Source: Bacteroides sp. (lineage in GTDB: Bacteria; Bacteroidota; Bacteroidia; Bacteroidales; Bacteroidaceae). From it: a stretch of 64,000 bases of DNA. A model generated the notes under the pieces. That model was not told the origin of the DNA. It made no database searches and was given only the letters and a program-made list of their open reading frames with translations. Made by a program: the position numbers and the translations under genes. How positions within the stretch are numbered: the stretch's first letter is position 1; each line of letters begins with the position of its first letter. Positions 17,899 through 27,069 of this stretch are shown piece after piece. The DNA lies in the NCBI GenBank assembly GCA_021201335.1, contig JAJQFD010000055.1:50099-114098 (forward strand). Direction: 5' to 3'.

Positions 17899-18225
17899 GT
17901 GGATTCGCAAACCCTTTCCCTATCCTACTCTCCCCGCCGATTTCTCCCCGCCGTCAGAGTCGAGGTAAAAGTTGAAAGCCTGAATGAGGAATCGTTAATA
18001 CTGTCATACAACGGTAAGGCAGCTATGAACATGCTAATCCGTGGATTTATTGTTTACATGAATGAACGAATTGATAAGGATATTATCCGTATCAATCTGG
18101 ATAAAAAACTGATCCAGGTCAGACTCCGTTCCATCAGAGGTTTGGAAAAAACATTTGAGTATCTTACTCCCTCGACGATCTTTTTTGATGAAGAGAAAGT
18201 TCATGTTTCCTTTCTTATGATGTAG
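17899..18225 (+). CDS. Hypothetical protein, ~108 aa
   Basis: The frame contains SPRRFLPAVRVEVKVESLNE… RLRSIRGLEKTFEYLTPSTI FFDEEKVHVSFLMM. It looks like a compact alpha/beta protein without signal peptide. The start is uncertain; the only early in-frame start is the GTG at 17899, and a hairpin (17866-17890, TCCCGAT/ATCGGGA) lies just before it. It follows the repressor on the same strand after 86 bases and may be co-transcribed. I do not recognise the family. Confidence 0.5.
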   Translation: MDSQTLSLSYSPRRFLPAVRVEVKVESLNEESLILSYNGKAAMNMLIRGFIVYMNERIDKDIIRINLDKKLIQVRLRSIRGLEKTFEYLTPSTIFFDEEKVHVSFLMM

Positions 18226-18495
18226 GTGGTTAAAATTAACAGGGGGGATTTTTAGTTAATAAAGATAATCTTTCCCACTCATTCTATTGGAAAAATATTA
18301 AATTTGTGACCGGAACAAAAAAAATAATCATCTAAAGTACGGTTAATATCTTCCATTTCTCAGCTTGAGTAATATTATTAAAAAAAGAAGAACTAAATTA
18401 TAAGCTCATTTGTTAATTGTTTTGTTATTACTCACAGACAGAGTAAGTTAAGGATCTATTTTTTCAGTGTTGTTGATTCCAAAAAAGATTGAGCG

Positions 18496-18741
18496 ATGAA
18501 GTTAACATTAACAAAAGCTATCATAGGTATATTGGGAATATCCCTGGGGTTATTATCCTTGTTTTACTATTTTGCTGGGGTAATAGCTATATTAATTTCC
18601 ATTTTAATCATCACCATCAGCGGACTGGTTTATGGAATTATAACAAAAGATGAAAGATTATGGAAACCTTTTCTTTTTAACTTTATTATCATCCTCATTG
18701 GAGCATGCCTGCTGTATTTCCTTCTATCATCAGATTTATAA
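18496..18741 (+). CDS. Small membrane protein, 81 aa
   Basis: MKLTLTKAIIGILGISLGLL… with three membrane segments (about residues 5-24, 27-47 and 58-77) separated by the short charged loop TKDERLWKP. Almost nothing is soluble. I do not recognise it. The 270 bases before it are AT-rich and carry a TAAATTTG box at 18299-18306 that could be a -7 element. It is convergent with the frameshifted membrane gene at 18774. Confidence 0.6.
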   Translation: MKLTLTKAIIGILGISLGLLSLFYYFAGVIAILISILIITISGLVYGIITKDERLWKPFLFNFIIILIGACLLYFLLSSDL

Positions 18742-18773
18742 AAATAAATAACCCAGGTGTATTCTTTCTATAA

Positions 18774-19192
18774 TTAATCAAATAAATCCTCTTTAGATAA
18801 GTCATTAATTGAATTCTTCCTTTTAAATAAATAAACAATAAAGTGTATCATTAAAAATCCTCCCCACAATAAAGCAGTAAGATGAATCGATCGGATGTTT
18901 TCAAAACTTGAATTAAGATCGAAAAAAAACCATCCTTCTGAAATAACATTATAAATAAGATAAATGGTTAAATGAAATCTGAATCCAACGTCATAAATAG
19001 GTAGATAATTTCCGTCTTTCTTGCCGAAATACCACCCTCCGAAAAATAAACTTAAAAATATACTACTGCTACTATACCCACGAGAATAGTTGATTTGTTA
19101 TCAATACCGTAACTTATGAAAAAACGGAATGCTATAGTCAGCAAAGAGGCAAATAATGCAAATCGTAATAAGAAAGGTGTAATAGTTTTCAT
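18774..19192 (-). pseudogene. Membrane protein in PadR operon, frameshifted
   Basis: The frame starts MKTITPFLLRFALFASLLTI and stops after 46 residues at VAVVYF. If the A5/T5 run at 19054-19058 had one more base, it would read on as VVYFLSLFFGGWYFGKKDGN and on to NSINDLSKEDLFD, a protein of about 139 residues with four membrane segments (including FHLTIYLIYNVISEGWFFF and HLTALLWGGFLMIHFIVYLF). The continuous sense of the second part shows this was one gene. PadR regulators often control an adjacent small membrane protein gene, and the PadR gene lies immediately upstream. The family is not one I can name. Confidence 0.6.
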
Positions 19193-19216
19193 GGTTTTCA
19201 AATTTTTAATAAGTTC

Positions 19217-19567
19217 TTAATATCTTCTGAATAAAATAAATATATATATATTTCTTTTAATAAATTGCTCAAAAAGCTCTTTGCCCAAATCAGTTAGGAA
19301 ATAATATTTTCTTTCTGGGCCTTTCTTCCCTTTTTTTAGTTGATAGCCCATAATACCCACATGTTCATATTTTCTTAATGCTCTATATAAGCTCTGCTCC
19401 TCACATGTTATCGTTCTATTTGATTTTTCCACAACGAATTCTTTAATTTCATCCACATACTTTTCGTTTTCCCGAAGCGAAAGGAATATCCACAAAGTAA
19501 GTTGTCCTTTTTTATACGTCTCTTCCCAGGAAGATAAAAGCTCTTTAATTTTTTCTTCTTTTTTCAT
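19217..19567 (-). CDS. PadR-family transcriptional regulator
   Basis: About 116 residues, MKKEEKIKELLSSWEETYKK. The winged helix of PadR proteins is clear: GQLTLWIFLSLRENEKYVDE, EQSLYRALRKYEHVGIMGY, GPERKYYFLTDLGKELFEQF. The last residues (FILFRRY) look wrong. Dropping one T in the T4 run at 19233-19236 gives FIYSEDIKNLLKI with a stop at 19198, only five bases before the next gene's ATG, so the true gene may be 19198-19567. A 25-base palindrome just upstream is its likely own operator. I start at the ATG at 19567; an earlier ATG at 19573 is possible. Confidence 0.85.
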   Translation of the reverse strand: MKKEEKIKELLSSWEETYKKGQLTLWIFLSLRENEKYVDEIKEFVVEKSNRTITCEEQSLYRALRKYEHVGIMGYQLKKGKKGPERKYYFLTDLGKELFEQFIKRNIYIFILFRRY

Positions 19568-19575
19568 AATCATGA

Positions 19576-19600
19576 TGTATTAATCATCTTGTTTAATACA
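19576..19600. promoter_or_regulatory. Candidate PadR operator palindrome
   Basis: TGTATTAA, nine bases, TTAATACA: a perfect 8-base inverted repeat only nine bases upstream of the PadR start codon. PadR proteins bind such AT-rich palindromes and repress their own operon, so autoregulation is likely. Confidence 0.6.
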
Positions 19601-20120
19601 AACATGCTAATAATATTAATTGCACAATACTATATTAACATTTTTTACATATATATATGGATATATCGTCTTGAGTGACTGGAAGTACTTTCACTAATAG
19701 TGATGAAAAAACATATGCAAACATCCTTGAAGCATAGGATATCCATAAAAAGTTGAATCAAAAATGAAGGATATTTTCAACCTATATTATTCAGAAGAAA
19801 TTACAACCCATAACTTAAATTTAGTATAGGATCCAATAACAATGAGATCCTAAAATTATTCTTATTGAAGCTGCAAAGATATTTTCCAATGATTTTTTTA
19901 ACTTCTTTCGGTAATATTAGAAAAATATTTAACTTTGGCAGACAGTTAATGATTTCATATAGATTGAAACGAAAAACACAATGCCCAAAGCACCTGGAAT
20001 ACAACTGAATGACGGTGCCGAAATAGGCAAAAAAACCCTGCATGACAAAACAGTGCCCATACGTTTTCCAACTATAGGCTGTAAATTAAATAATTTGTAT
20101 AACAAATACCATATAACAAC
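19601..20120. other. AT-rich intergenic region with a weak 47-codon frame
   Basis: I find no convincing gene here. A plus-strand frame at 19981-20124 (MPKAPGIQLNDGAEIGKKTL…, 47 residues) ends in an ATGA overlap with the start of the GIY-YIG gene, which hints at coupling, but nothing else supports it. A minus-strand frame at 19801-20043 has no features of a protein. The rest is AT-rich. Confidence 0.35.
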
Positions 20121-20774
20121 ATGAGCACATTAGAACCTTCAAATTACGAGATCATTTATGTATTTACAAATCCTGCCATGCCCGGACTTGTTAAAATAGG
20201 AATGACCCCCCACGATAATATTGAAAAACATCTGCGTGAACTTTATAACGCCAGCATACCCTTTCCCTTTGAATGCCAGTTTGCCTGCAAAGTCGACCTC
20301 ACGGACTGCTCTCAGGTAGAGCGTGCCCTTCATACTGCCTTTCACCCAAACCGGATCAATCTGCAACGCGATTATTTTGAAATAGACGCTGAACAGGTAA
20401 TTGTCATACTCCGGCTTCTGGAAAGGAGTGAAGACATAACCGCCGAACTAAAAGCGGAAATGAATAAAGACCTTACGCTGGACGATAAAATTGCGATTGA
20501 ACGTTTTACACGGAGCAGAAGACCCACGCTGAGGTATAACGAAATGAATATTCCGACAGGCAGTGAATTGCAATTCAGGGATAATAGTTCAATTAAAGTA
20601 ACGGTTCTCACCGATAGAAAAGTATTGCACAACGGCATGAAAATATCTCTGACAGCTGTGACACGCGAATTACTGGGATTGGATTATAGCGTACAACCCA
20701 CACCCTACTGGACATACAATGGCAGAAGTTTACAGGATATTTATAATGAGACTTATACTGTAGAGGAAGAATAA
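20121..20774 (+). CDS. GIY-YIG/T5orf172-type nuclease protein
   Basis: A 217-residue protein. The first ~100 residues are a T5orf172-like GIY-YIG domain: YEIIYVFTNPAMPGLVKIGM (the GIY and YIG-like strands), HLRELYNASIPFPFECQFAC, VERALHTAFHPNRIN, RDYFEIDAEQVI. This order, with the Arg/Glu/His positions, is typical of these small endonuclease-like domains. The C-terminal half (about 120-217) contains SELQFRDNSSIKVTVLTDRK and WTYNGRSLQDIYNETY, which resembles the DUF4357-like tail often fused to such domains. The biological role of this group is not established. It is followed after about 26 bases by a secreted protein gene. Confidence 0.8.
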   Translation: MSTLEPSNYEIIYVFTNPAMPGLVKIGMTPHDNIEKHLRELYNASIPFPFECQFACKVDLTDCSQVERALHTAFHPNRINLQRDYFEIDAEQVIVILRLLERSEDITAELKAEMNKDLTLDDKIAIERFTRSRRPTLRYNEMNIPTGSELQFRDNSSIKVTVLTDRKVLHNGMKISLTAVTRELLGLDYSVQPTPYWTYNGRSLQDIYNETYTVEEE

Positions 20775-20800
20775 AAGCCATTGAAGCAAAAAACCACTAA

Positions 20801-21274
20801 ATGAAAAAAACTACTTTTATTCTTTTACTATTATTCTCAATAATAGTAAAAACGCACGCTCAGAACCTATTTCCTGAAACATTTGACGGCTGTAGTTTTG
20901 AAGCTTTTCATATTGAAAGCAAAATAACTACAGCACGTATTTCCAGTCTGGGAATATTGGGTCCTTTGATGGAAGAAAAATCATTGTCAAATATTGAAGG
21001 GGTATTAATGATGCAGGTATACGTCGATATCGATGGACAAGCATGCCTGATCAGCGCGGATAACCAAACAAACATTCCCACAAAGGAATTTAATTTAGAG
21101 AATGCTGTTCGGAAAACAAAATGGACGAATGGTCAGAAGGCTGTGTGTGCCATTGTTCATATTACCTTTGAAGATGCAATTGCAGAGGTACGTCGTTTAG
21201 GTATCAACAGAGACTTGGGGGTACATGAGATTACGGATGAGCCTAATCCGTTGTATGAGGTGTCTGGAAACTAA
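20801..21274 (+). CDS. Secreted protein with TonB-C-like domain
   Basis: 157 residues with a cleavable signal (MKKTTFILLLLFSIIVKTHA, then QNLFPETF). Residues ~60-125 contain IEGVLMMQVYVDIDGQACLI and RKTKWTNGQKAVCAIVHITF, the pattern of the C-terminal domain of TonB-like energy transducers (strand, D-x-x-G, basic WTPA-like segment). There is no N-terminal anchor or proline-rich linker, so it is a stand-alone periplasmic domain rather than a true TonB. It may interact with an outer-membrane receptor. The gene lies between the GIY-YIG gene and a convergent winged-helix gene. Confidence 0.6.
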   Translation: MKKTTFILLLLFSIIVKTHAQNLFPETFDGCSFEAFHIESKITTARISSLGILGPLMEEKSLSNIEGVLMMQVYVDIDGQACLISADNQTNIPTKEFNLENAVRKTKWTNGQKAVCAIVHITFEDAIAEVRRLGINRDLGVHEITDEPNPLYEVSGN

Positions 21275-21305
21275 AGTCAGAATAGAATGCGAAGGTTGTA
21301 TTTAT

Positions 21306-21539
21306 TTATCCCCAACTAAAATCGCTATTCATTTTACAAAGCATTAAACGCCCGTCTTGCTTTTGAATTACAATCTTTTTTTCTTTAGCCAACCATCCGA
21401 TGGATAAAACGGATTCTTCGAATGTCATAGACAGCTTTTGGCATAAGTGCTGTATGGAAATGAAAGAGGTCCTTTTTTCCAGTTCTCTCCAGATACGTCC
21501 GGCATTTAAGCCGATTTCTGTAAAATTAAAATCATTCAT
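21306..21539 (-). CDS. Winged helix-turn-helix protein (DUF2582-type)
   Basis: 77 residues, MNDFNFTEIGLNAGRIWREL… ending NSDFSWG. The pattern GLNAGRIWRELEKRTSFISI, then LCQKLSMTFEESVLSIGWLA, then EKKIVIQKQDGRLM is that of the small winged-helix (DUF2582) proteins found widely in Bacteroidales. They are taken to bind DNA, but targets are unknown. The gene is convergent with the TonB-C-like protein and divergent from the ECF sigma operon. Confidence 0.85.
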   Translation of the reverse strand: MNDFNFTEIGLNAGRIWRELEKRTSFISIQHLCQKLSMTFEESVLSIGWLAKEKKIVIQKQDGRLMLCKMNSDFSWG

Positions 21540-21835
21540 GGTGATATTCTTAAAATTATCCTATGAAGATAAGTTATTAATTTTCAATAAAATTATAGGA
21601 CTGGCTTAATTAAGCTTTATTACCAGATAAAGTTATAAAGTAACACTTCCTGAACAGAAAGAACTTATTTGTTAATGGTTAGTCACTAACAAATCCAACA
21701 AAGGTGTTTTTTAAGTAAATTAATAGAAAGGCATTCATATTAATCTTATATTTGCCTAAGCAAGTATGTTCTTAAACAGACTTTTTATCATCCCCTTCTT
21801 GTTTTTTAAGACATATAATAAACCATACGCCTGAC

Positions 21836-22385
21836 ATGATACCAAGTGAAGAGAAATATTACCTTGAAAAAATAGCAACTGGAAACCAGGAAGCTTTTCG
21901 TCCTATCTTCATGAAGTATTATCCTAAAATGAAGTATTTCATTACACATATTGTTAAATCGGAAGCAGTTGCCGAAGAATTGTCACAGGATACTTTCCTA
22001 AAGATATGGGAAAACAGGGAAATGCTTCCGGGTTTACGTTCGTTCAATGCTTATATTTACCGACTCGCTAAAAATGTGTCACTCAACTACCTGGAACATA
22101 AATATGTGGAAGAATCATATATCACCAACTATCGCCCACCTACTGCAACCAACCCCGACGAAGAACTGGATGCCAAAGAACTGGAATTTTTAATCCAGCT
22201 GACCGTAGAGAGAATGCCAGAGCAAAGACGCAAAATTTACAGGATGAGCCGGGTAGAAAATATGGAAAAGGAAGAAATTGCAGAAAAACTAGGGATCACT
22301 AAAAAAAACCGTAGAAAACCAACTGAGCCTTGCCTTGAAAGAGATTCGACAGATCTTATCACTCGCTATTCTATTCTTTATGTAA
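21836..22385 (+). pseudogene. ECF-type RNA polymerase sigma factor, frameshifted in region 4
   Basis: With one A removed the product is about 182 residues. Region 2 is visible in EEKYYLEKIATGNQEAFRPI, the KIWENR segment and SFNAYIYRLAKNVSLNYLEH; region 4 in MPEQRRKIYRMSRVENMEKE and EEIAEKLGITKK. The A8 run at 22301-22308 shifts the frame. With A7 it reads TVENQLSLALKEIRQIL and stops at 22385; as written it runs on to 22480 with nonsense. The sigma factor should direct RNA polymerase to the SusC/SusD genes on a signal through FecR. A TATATTTG box at 21747-21754 may be its own -7 element. Confidence 0.9.
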
Positions 22386-22460
22386 GTTTTCTCAAAAAAA
22401 ATCATTTGAGGTCGGGAGAAAACACGGTCCTTCCTGTCATACATATAAAACAGGAAAACT

Positions 22461-23450
22461 ATGCCGACAAGAATTTATGAAATCATCCGGAAATACTTCG
22501 ATCATCCTTATTCCGATCGGGTGCAGAAAGAGTTTACTTTTTGGGTAAAGGATGCCACAGACGAAGCAGAGAAAGAAGCTGCTTTTCAGAATATCTGGAA
22601 TAACCTGGAGATTCAGCCGGATGAATCTACCGCCTATTCCTTTGACTCCTTACGTTCTCAAATTCGGGCTAAAACACCTGAGTCCCGGAAGACCGCATGG
22701 ATGCATACGTTTTCCCGTATCGCTGCATTCTTCCTGTTGCCTCTCATCTCTGTCGCCATAACCTGGTTTATTATGAAAGACCAGTCAGCAGACATCCCTG
22801 AAATCAGGCTGGTGGAATGTATTGTCCCCCATGGGGAGATACGAACACTTATCCTACCAGATTCTTCTGTCGTAAAGGTCAATTCGGGTAGTATATTGAT
22901 TTATCCGGAGCAGTTTTCAAGTAAACGAGATATATTCCTGAACGGAGAAGCTTACTTCACTGTCGCCAGAAACGAAGCCAAGCCCTTTGTTGTAAAAACC
23001 ACCGATATGGAAGTCGAAGTATTGGGTACGGTATTCAACCTTTCCTCTTATACAGATAGCGAACGTTCGTCAACGACCCTCGAAAGCGGTAAGGTAAGCG
23101 TCAGGTTCAGGGATGCAAATAAAGAAGCTGTTGTATTGCAACCCAGTGAGCAGGTGACTTATAACAGACAATCCGGTACGGTGGAAAAGAATATGGTCAA
23201 AGTGGAAAATGCCATTGCCTGGACGCAGGGTAATCTGATTATTCAAAGCATGCCGATTGATGAAATCGCCAAAATCATAGAGCGTAAATATGCACTGAAA
23301 GTCAATCTTAACTCACATAAATACCAAGATGAACGGATAACGATAAAGGCAATCAATGACGAAAGTATCACAGAGTTCATGAGTGTATTGTCTTACCTGT
23401 TGCCCCAGTTAACATATAAAATAGAAGGAGATACCCTGTATATCTATTAA
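22461..23450 (+). CDS. FecR-type anti-sigma factor
   Basis: A 329-residue inner-membrane protein. The N-terminal cytoplasmic part (residues ~1-75) should bind the sigma factor. One membrane segment lies at about ~83-103 (SRIAAFFLLPLISVAITWFI). The periplasmic FecR domain follows: VPHGEIRTLILPDSSVVKVN, LNGEAYFTVARNEAKPFVVK, TDMEVEVLGTVFNL, TTLESGKVSVRF. The C-terminal DUF4974 (LIIQSMPIDEIAKIIERKYA… LLPQLTYKIEGDTLYI) touches the STN domain of the receptor. It follows the sigma gene and precedes the SusC gene, the usual trans-envelope signalling set. Confidence 0.93.
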   Translation: MPTRIYEIIRKYFDHPYSDRVQKEFTFWVKDATDEAEKEAAFQNIWNNLEIQPDESTAYSFDSLRSQIRAKTPESRKTAWMHTFSRIAAFFLLPLISVAITWFIMKDQSADIPEIRLVECIVPHGEIRTLILPDSSVVKVNSGSILIYPEQFSSKRDIFLNGEAYFTVARNEAKPFVVKTTDMEVEVLGTVFNLSSYTDSERSSTTLESGKVSVRFRDANKEAVVLQPSEQVTYNRQSGTVEKNMVKVENAIAWTQGNLIIQSMPIDEIAKIIERKYALKVNLNSHKYQDERITIKAINDESITEFMSVLSYLLPQLTYKIEGDTLYIY

Positions 23451-23519
23451 TGAATACGAATGATATAACTCAATGAAACCTTTTATTAATCTTAAAAACA
23501 ATGAGCTATGAATAAAAGA

Positions 23520-23552
23520 ACCGGAGAGAGCCTGCAAGTAAATCTCCCCGGT
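23520..23552 (+). terminator. Hairpin between fecR and susC
   Basis: ACCGGAGAGA and TCTCCCCGGT can pair around a 13-base loop with one imperfect position. It lies in the 176-base leader of the SusC gene and could lower read-through or act as an attenuator or processing site. A 27-codon frame (ATG at 23508) spans it. Confidence 0.45.
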
Positions 23553-23626
23553 TTGAAATCGATAAACCTTTTAATTAACCTTTTCAATTAAACAAAATAT
23601 TTACCGAAAAACATCAATACAAAAGT

Positions 23627-26600
23627 ATGAAAATATTCATTGAACTACGAAGAAAACCGTGGGTTTATTCACCCCGGATATATTTAGTTTTCCTCCTGAT
23701 GCTATTTTGTTCAGATACCTTTGCACAGCAAGCAACCATCACTTTAACGCAAGGCCGGAAAACGATCTTATCTGTTTTTGAGGAGATTGAACAGCAAACA
23801 AAGATGACCATAGCCTATAATGAATCGGCTATCGATGTAAGGCAAACCATCGATATAAATGTGACCAATCAACCCCTAGCTGAAACGATGGCTATTGTCC
23901 TGAAAGGAACAAATCTCACCTATCGGATACAGGGAAAACAAATCATTCTCATTACCAGGCCTAAAGAAATACCTCTCAACAAATATACCGGGGTCATTAC
24001 GGATCCTTACGGAGAGTCTGTGATAGGGGCAAGCATTACGTTAAAAGACAATACTTCTATTGGAACTATTACCGATTTTGACGGTAATTTCTCTATTGAA
24101 GCTCCCGTTGGATCCACTCTCTTGGTATCCTTTGTGGGATATATTTCAAAGGAAATAAAACTGGGGAATAAAACCAGCCTACAGATCACCTTGAAAGAAG
24201 ATGCACAAATTCTGGATGAGGTTGTTGTGGTAGGATACGGAGTCATGCGTAAACGCGATGTGTCAACCTCGATTGCCCAGGTGAAAGCAGAAGATATTGC
24301 CGGTACTCCGGTGACGGACTTCCGACAAGCCATCGTTGGTAAAATGGCGGGGGTACAGGTACTACAGCCCAGTGGCGACCCAGAGGGAACTGCCACCATC
24401 CGCGTACGTGGTATTAGCTCGGTTAATGCCGGTAATGACCCGCTATATATTATTGATGGAATGCCGGTTGAAAGAGGACTGGCCAACCTGAATAACAATG
24501 ACATTGAATCTATCGAAGTGCTTAAAGATGCATCTTCCGCAGCAATTTACGGTAGCCGTGGATCAAACGGGGTAGTAATCATTACCACGAAGCAAGGACA
24601 ATCCGAGAAACTGACGGTACAGTATGATGGCTATTACGGTATACAGAAGGTATCCAAAAAACTTCCGATGATGAACGCTTACCAATTTGCAGAAGTAGCC
24701 CGCGACGGTCATAATGCCGCCTATCTTGCCGAAGTACCAACAGGTTCGCCGGATGATCCGAACTCTGTTCGTCCGCAAGGTTACCATCAAATACCTACCG
24801 AATTATTTCCCTATCTGAATGGTGAACAAGGCCTGACGGATACCGACTGGCAGGATGAGATATTCCGTACAGCACCCACTACCAGCCACAATATTTCCTT
24901 ATCTGGCAAAGGGAAAAATATCGGTTATTTTATATCTGCCGGTTATTATAAACAAGACGGTATCATTATTGAATCGGACTTCGAAAAATACAGTACCCGA
25001 CTCAATCTGGATGGTAAATACAATAAATTCCGGTTCGGAGTAAACTTCGCACCGTCTTTTTCCCGTTCAAACAGAGTTAACGCAAACAATCCCTACGGTT
25101 CGGGAGGTATAGTGGCTTCCGCTTTAGCCATGCCACCTGTTTGGCCCGCATATAATTCAGATGGATCCTTCAACTATCAGGGAAATGGATATTGGAGAAT
25201 CGGTACGGACTATCAGCACAACGAAATACGAAATCCGGTCGCACTGGCCAAGTTACAATCGGATGAGGTCGACCGCTATGCCCTGGTTGGAAAGCTGTAT
25301 GCAGAATACGAATTCATAAAAGGTTTAACTTATAACATATCTTTAGGTGGAGATTACTACGGGGCACACAACGATACATACCGGTCGTCAAGCCTTCCGT
25401 TATCGGGCTCCAGGTATTACGATAAAGCATCCAATCCGGTGGGTTACAGTTCGTCTTCTTTTTATTTCAACTGGCTGATTGAGAACAAGATTAACTACGT
25501 TACCACCTTTAATGACAGTCATAATATCAATGCCGTATTCGTTCAATCCGCCCAAAAGGAAACTCTCAAAGGCAATAGAGTATATGCCACCGATTACCCG
25601 AACGATTACATACAAACCATCGACGGTGGAAAGACTTACTACGATGGCACTTCCGAGAAAACGCAATGGTCACTGGCTTCTTATCTGGCAAGGGTGCAGT
25701 ATAGTTATCTAGGGCGTTATATGGCTTCTGCGGCTATTCGTGCCGACGGTTCCTCCAGATTCGGGAAGAATAACCGGTGGGGGTATTTCCCCTCTGCTTC
25801 GGTTGCATGGAGAATCAGTGACGAGAACTTCTTTACAGAATCGAAAGCACTGAAATTTGTCGACGACTTAAAACTACGGGCCAGTTACGGAGCTACCGGT
25901 AATTTCCAGATTGGTAACTATGAGCACATGTCTACCATGTCTGGGGACGATTATATTCTAGGTTCAGGAGGGGGTAGTCTGGTATCCGGCTATAAACCCG
26001 ATCAGGTTAGAAATGATGATCTTACCTGGGAAAAGACTTCCATGATCAATGTTGGTTTTGATCTGCAGTTGTTCAATGGTCTGCTCGGTCTGACAGTCGA
26101 ATTCTACAACAGTAACACCACCGATATGCTGATGGATACTCCTATCCCATCCATTACCGGCCATCAGGAAACCCGGATGAATATGGGGAAAGTAAACAAC
26201 CGGGGCTGGGAATTTCTGTTAACGTCTCAAAAGAGTATTACCAAAGACTTGAAATATTCGTTCAATGCCAACTTCTCAACCAATCGTAACGAGGTAAAAG
26301 AGCTTGGTTACGGAAAGAGTGAAATCATTGACATTGGTAGTGTAGCCCATGCTTATTACATTACACAAGTGGGTAAACCAATTGGTTCATACTACTTATT
26401 GGTGCAGGATGGTATTTTCGAAACGGAAGAGCAATTAAAACAGTATCCGCATTTTGCGAACACCAAAGTGGGCGACTTCCGCTTTGTAGATGTAGACGGT
26501 GACGGCGTGCTGGATGTAGATAAGGATCGTACCATTGTTGGTAACTACATGCCCGACTTTACGTATGGCTTCGGAGGAACCGTCCATTATAAGAACTTTG

Positions 26601-27058
26601 ACCTTTCGTTCAACTTCCAGGGTGTGTATGGAAACGAGATTCTGAATCTGAACCGCCGCTATATCGATAACATGGAAGGGAATGTAAACGGAACAACCCT
26701 TGCTCTGGATCGTTGGCAGAGTCCGGAAAATCCCGGAAGCGGAAAGGTAAACCGGGCCAACCGGAAAACGACCGGACAGAATGGACGTACCTCCACCTGG
26801 CATATCGAAGATGGTTCTTATCTGCGTCTGCAGAATCTATCTCTGGGTTATACACTCCCGAATGCCTGGACGCAGCGCATGCGCATCCAGCGATTGAGGG
26901 CCTACGTGTCGGGACAAAACCTATGGACATCCACGGATTATTCCGGTTACAATCCGGAGGTAAGCAAACGTCCCAGCAGTGCTCTCACACCGGGAGAAGA
27001 TTACGGAACTTATCCGTTGGCCAAAGTCTTCACATTCGGATTAAACATCACTTTCTAA
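23627..27058 (+). CDS. SusC-family TonB-dependent receptor with STN signalling domain
   Basis: 1143 residues. Signal peptide (first ~35 residues), STN domain (~36-115: TITLTQGRKTILSVFEEIEQ onward), carboxypeptidase-D-like domain (~118-205), SusC motif LDEVVVVGYGVMRKRD, plug (VRGISSVNAGNDPLYIIDG), then a 22-strand barrel ending GLNITF. The STN domain reaches the FecR C-terminus, so ligand import can trigger the ECF sigma factor. It should import an unknown substrate with the SusD partner downstream. Because the genes that follow encode a phosphodiesterase and an organophosphate antiporter, the substrate may be a glycerophosphodiester-containing compound. The ATG at 23627 is the only sensible start. 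Confidence 0.95.
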   Translation: MKIFIELRRKPWVYSPRIYLVFLLMLFCSDTFAQQATITLTQGRKTILSVFEEIEQQTKMTIAYNESAIDVRQTIDINVTNQPLAETMAIVLKGTNLTYRIQGKQIILITRPKEIPLNKYTGVITDPYGESVIGASITLKDNTSIGTITDFDGNFSIEAPVGSTLLVSFVGYISKEIKLGNKTSLQITLKEDAQILDEVVVVGYGVMRKRDVSTSIAQVKAEDIAGTPVTDFRQAIVGKMAGVQVLQPSGDPEGTATIRVRGISSVNAGNDPLYIIDGMPVERGLANLNNNDIESIEVLKDASSAAIYGSRGSNGVVIITTKQGQSEKLTVQYDGYYGIQKVSKKLPMMNAYQFAEVARDGHNAAYLAEVPTGSPDDPNSVRPQGYHQIPTELFPYLNGEQGLTDTDWQDEIFRTAPTTSHNISLSGKGKNIGYFISAGYYKQDGIIIESDFEKYSTRLNLDGKYNKFRFGVNFAPSFSRSNRVNANNPYGSGGIVASALAMPPVWPAYNSDGSFNYQGNGYWRIGTDYQHNEIRNPVALAKLQSDEVDRYALVGKLYAEYEFIKGLTYNISLGGDYYGAHNDTYRSSSLPLSGSRYYDKASNPVGYSSSSFYFNWLIENKINYVTTFNDSHNINAVFVQSAQKETLKGNRVYATDYPNDYIQTIDGGKTYYDGTSEKTQWSLASYLARVQYSYLGRYMASAAIRADGSSRFGKNNRWGYFPSASVAWRISDENFFTESKALKFVDDLKLRASYGATGNFQIGNYEHMSTMSGDDYILGSGGGSLVSGYKPDQVRNDDLTWEKTSMINVGFDLQLFNGLLGLTVEFYNSNTTDMLMDTPIPSITGHQETRMNMGKVNNRGWEFLLTSQKSITKDLKYSFNANFSTNRNEVKELGYGKSEIIDIGSVAHAYYITQVGKPIGSYYLLVQDGIFETEEQLKQYPHFANTKVGDFRFVDVDGDGVLDVDKDRTIVGNYMPDFTYGFGGTVHYKNFDLSFNFQGVYGNEILNLNRRYIDNMEGNVNGTTLALDRWQSPENPGSGKVNRANRKTTGQNGRTSTWHIEDGSYLRLQNLSLGYTLPNAWTQRMRIQRLRAYVSGQNLWTSTDYSGYNPEVSKRPSSALTPGEDYGTYPLAKVFTFGLNITF

Positions 27059-27069
27059 ATACTACGATC

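Noticed and set aside
19801..20043. Minus-strand 80-codon frame in the intergenic region
   Set aside because: No signal, domain or start site, and it overlaps the promoter region of the GIY-YIG gene.
22301..22308. Programmed +1 frameshift in the sigma factor
   Set aside because: An extra A in an A8 run explains it more simply, and sigma factors of this type do not normally use frameshifting. The corrected end TVENQLSLALKEIRQIL matches the family.
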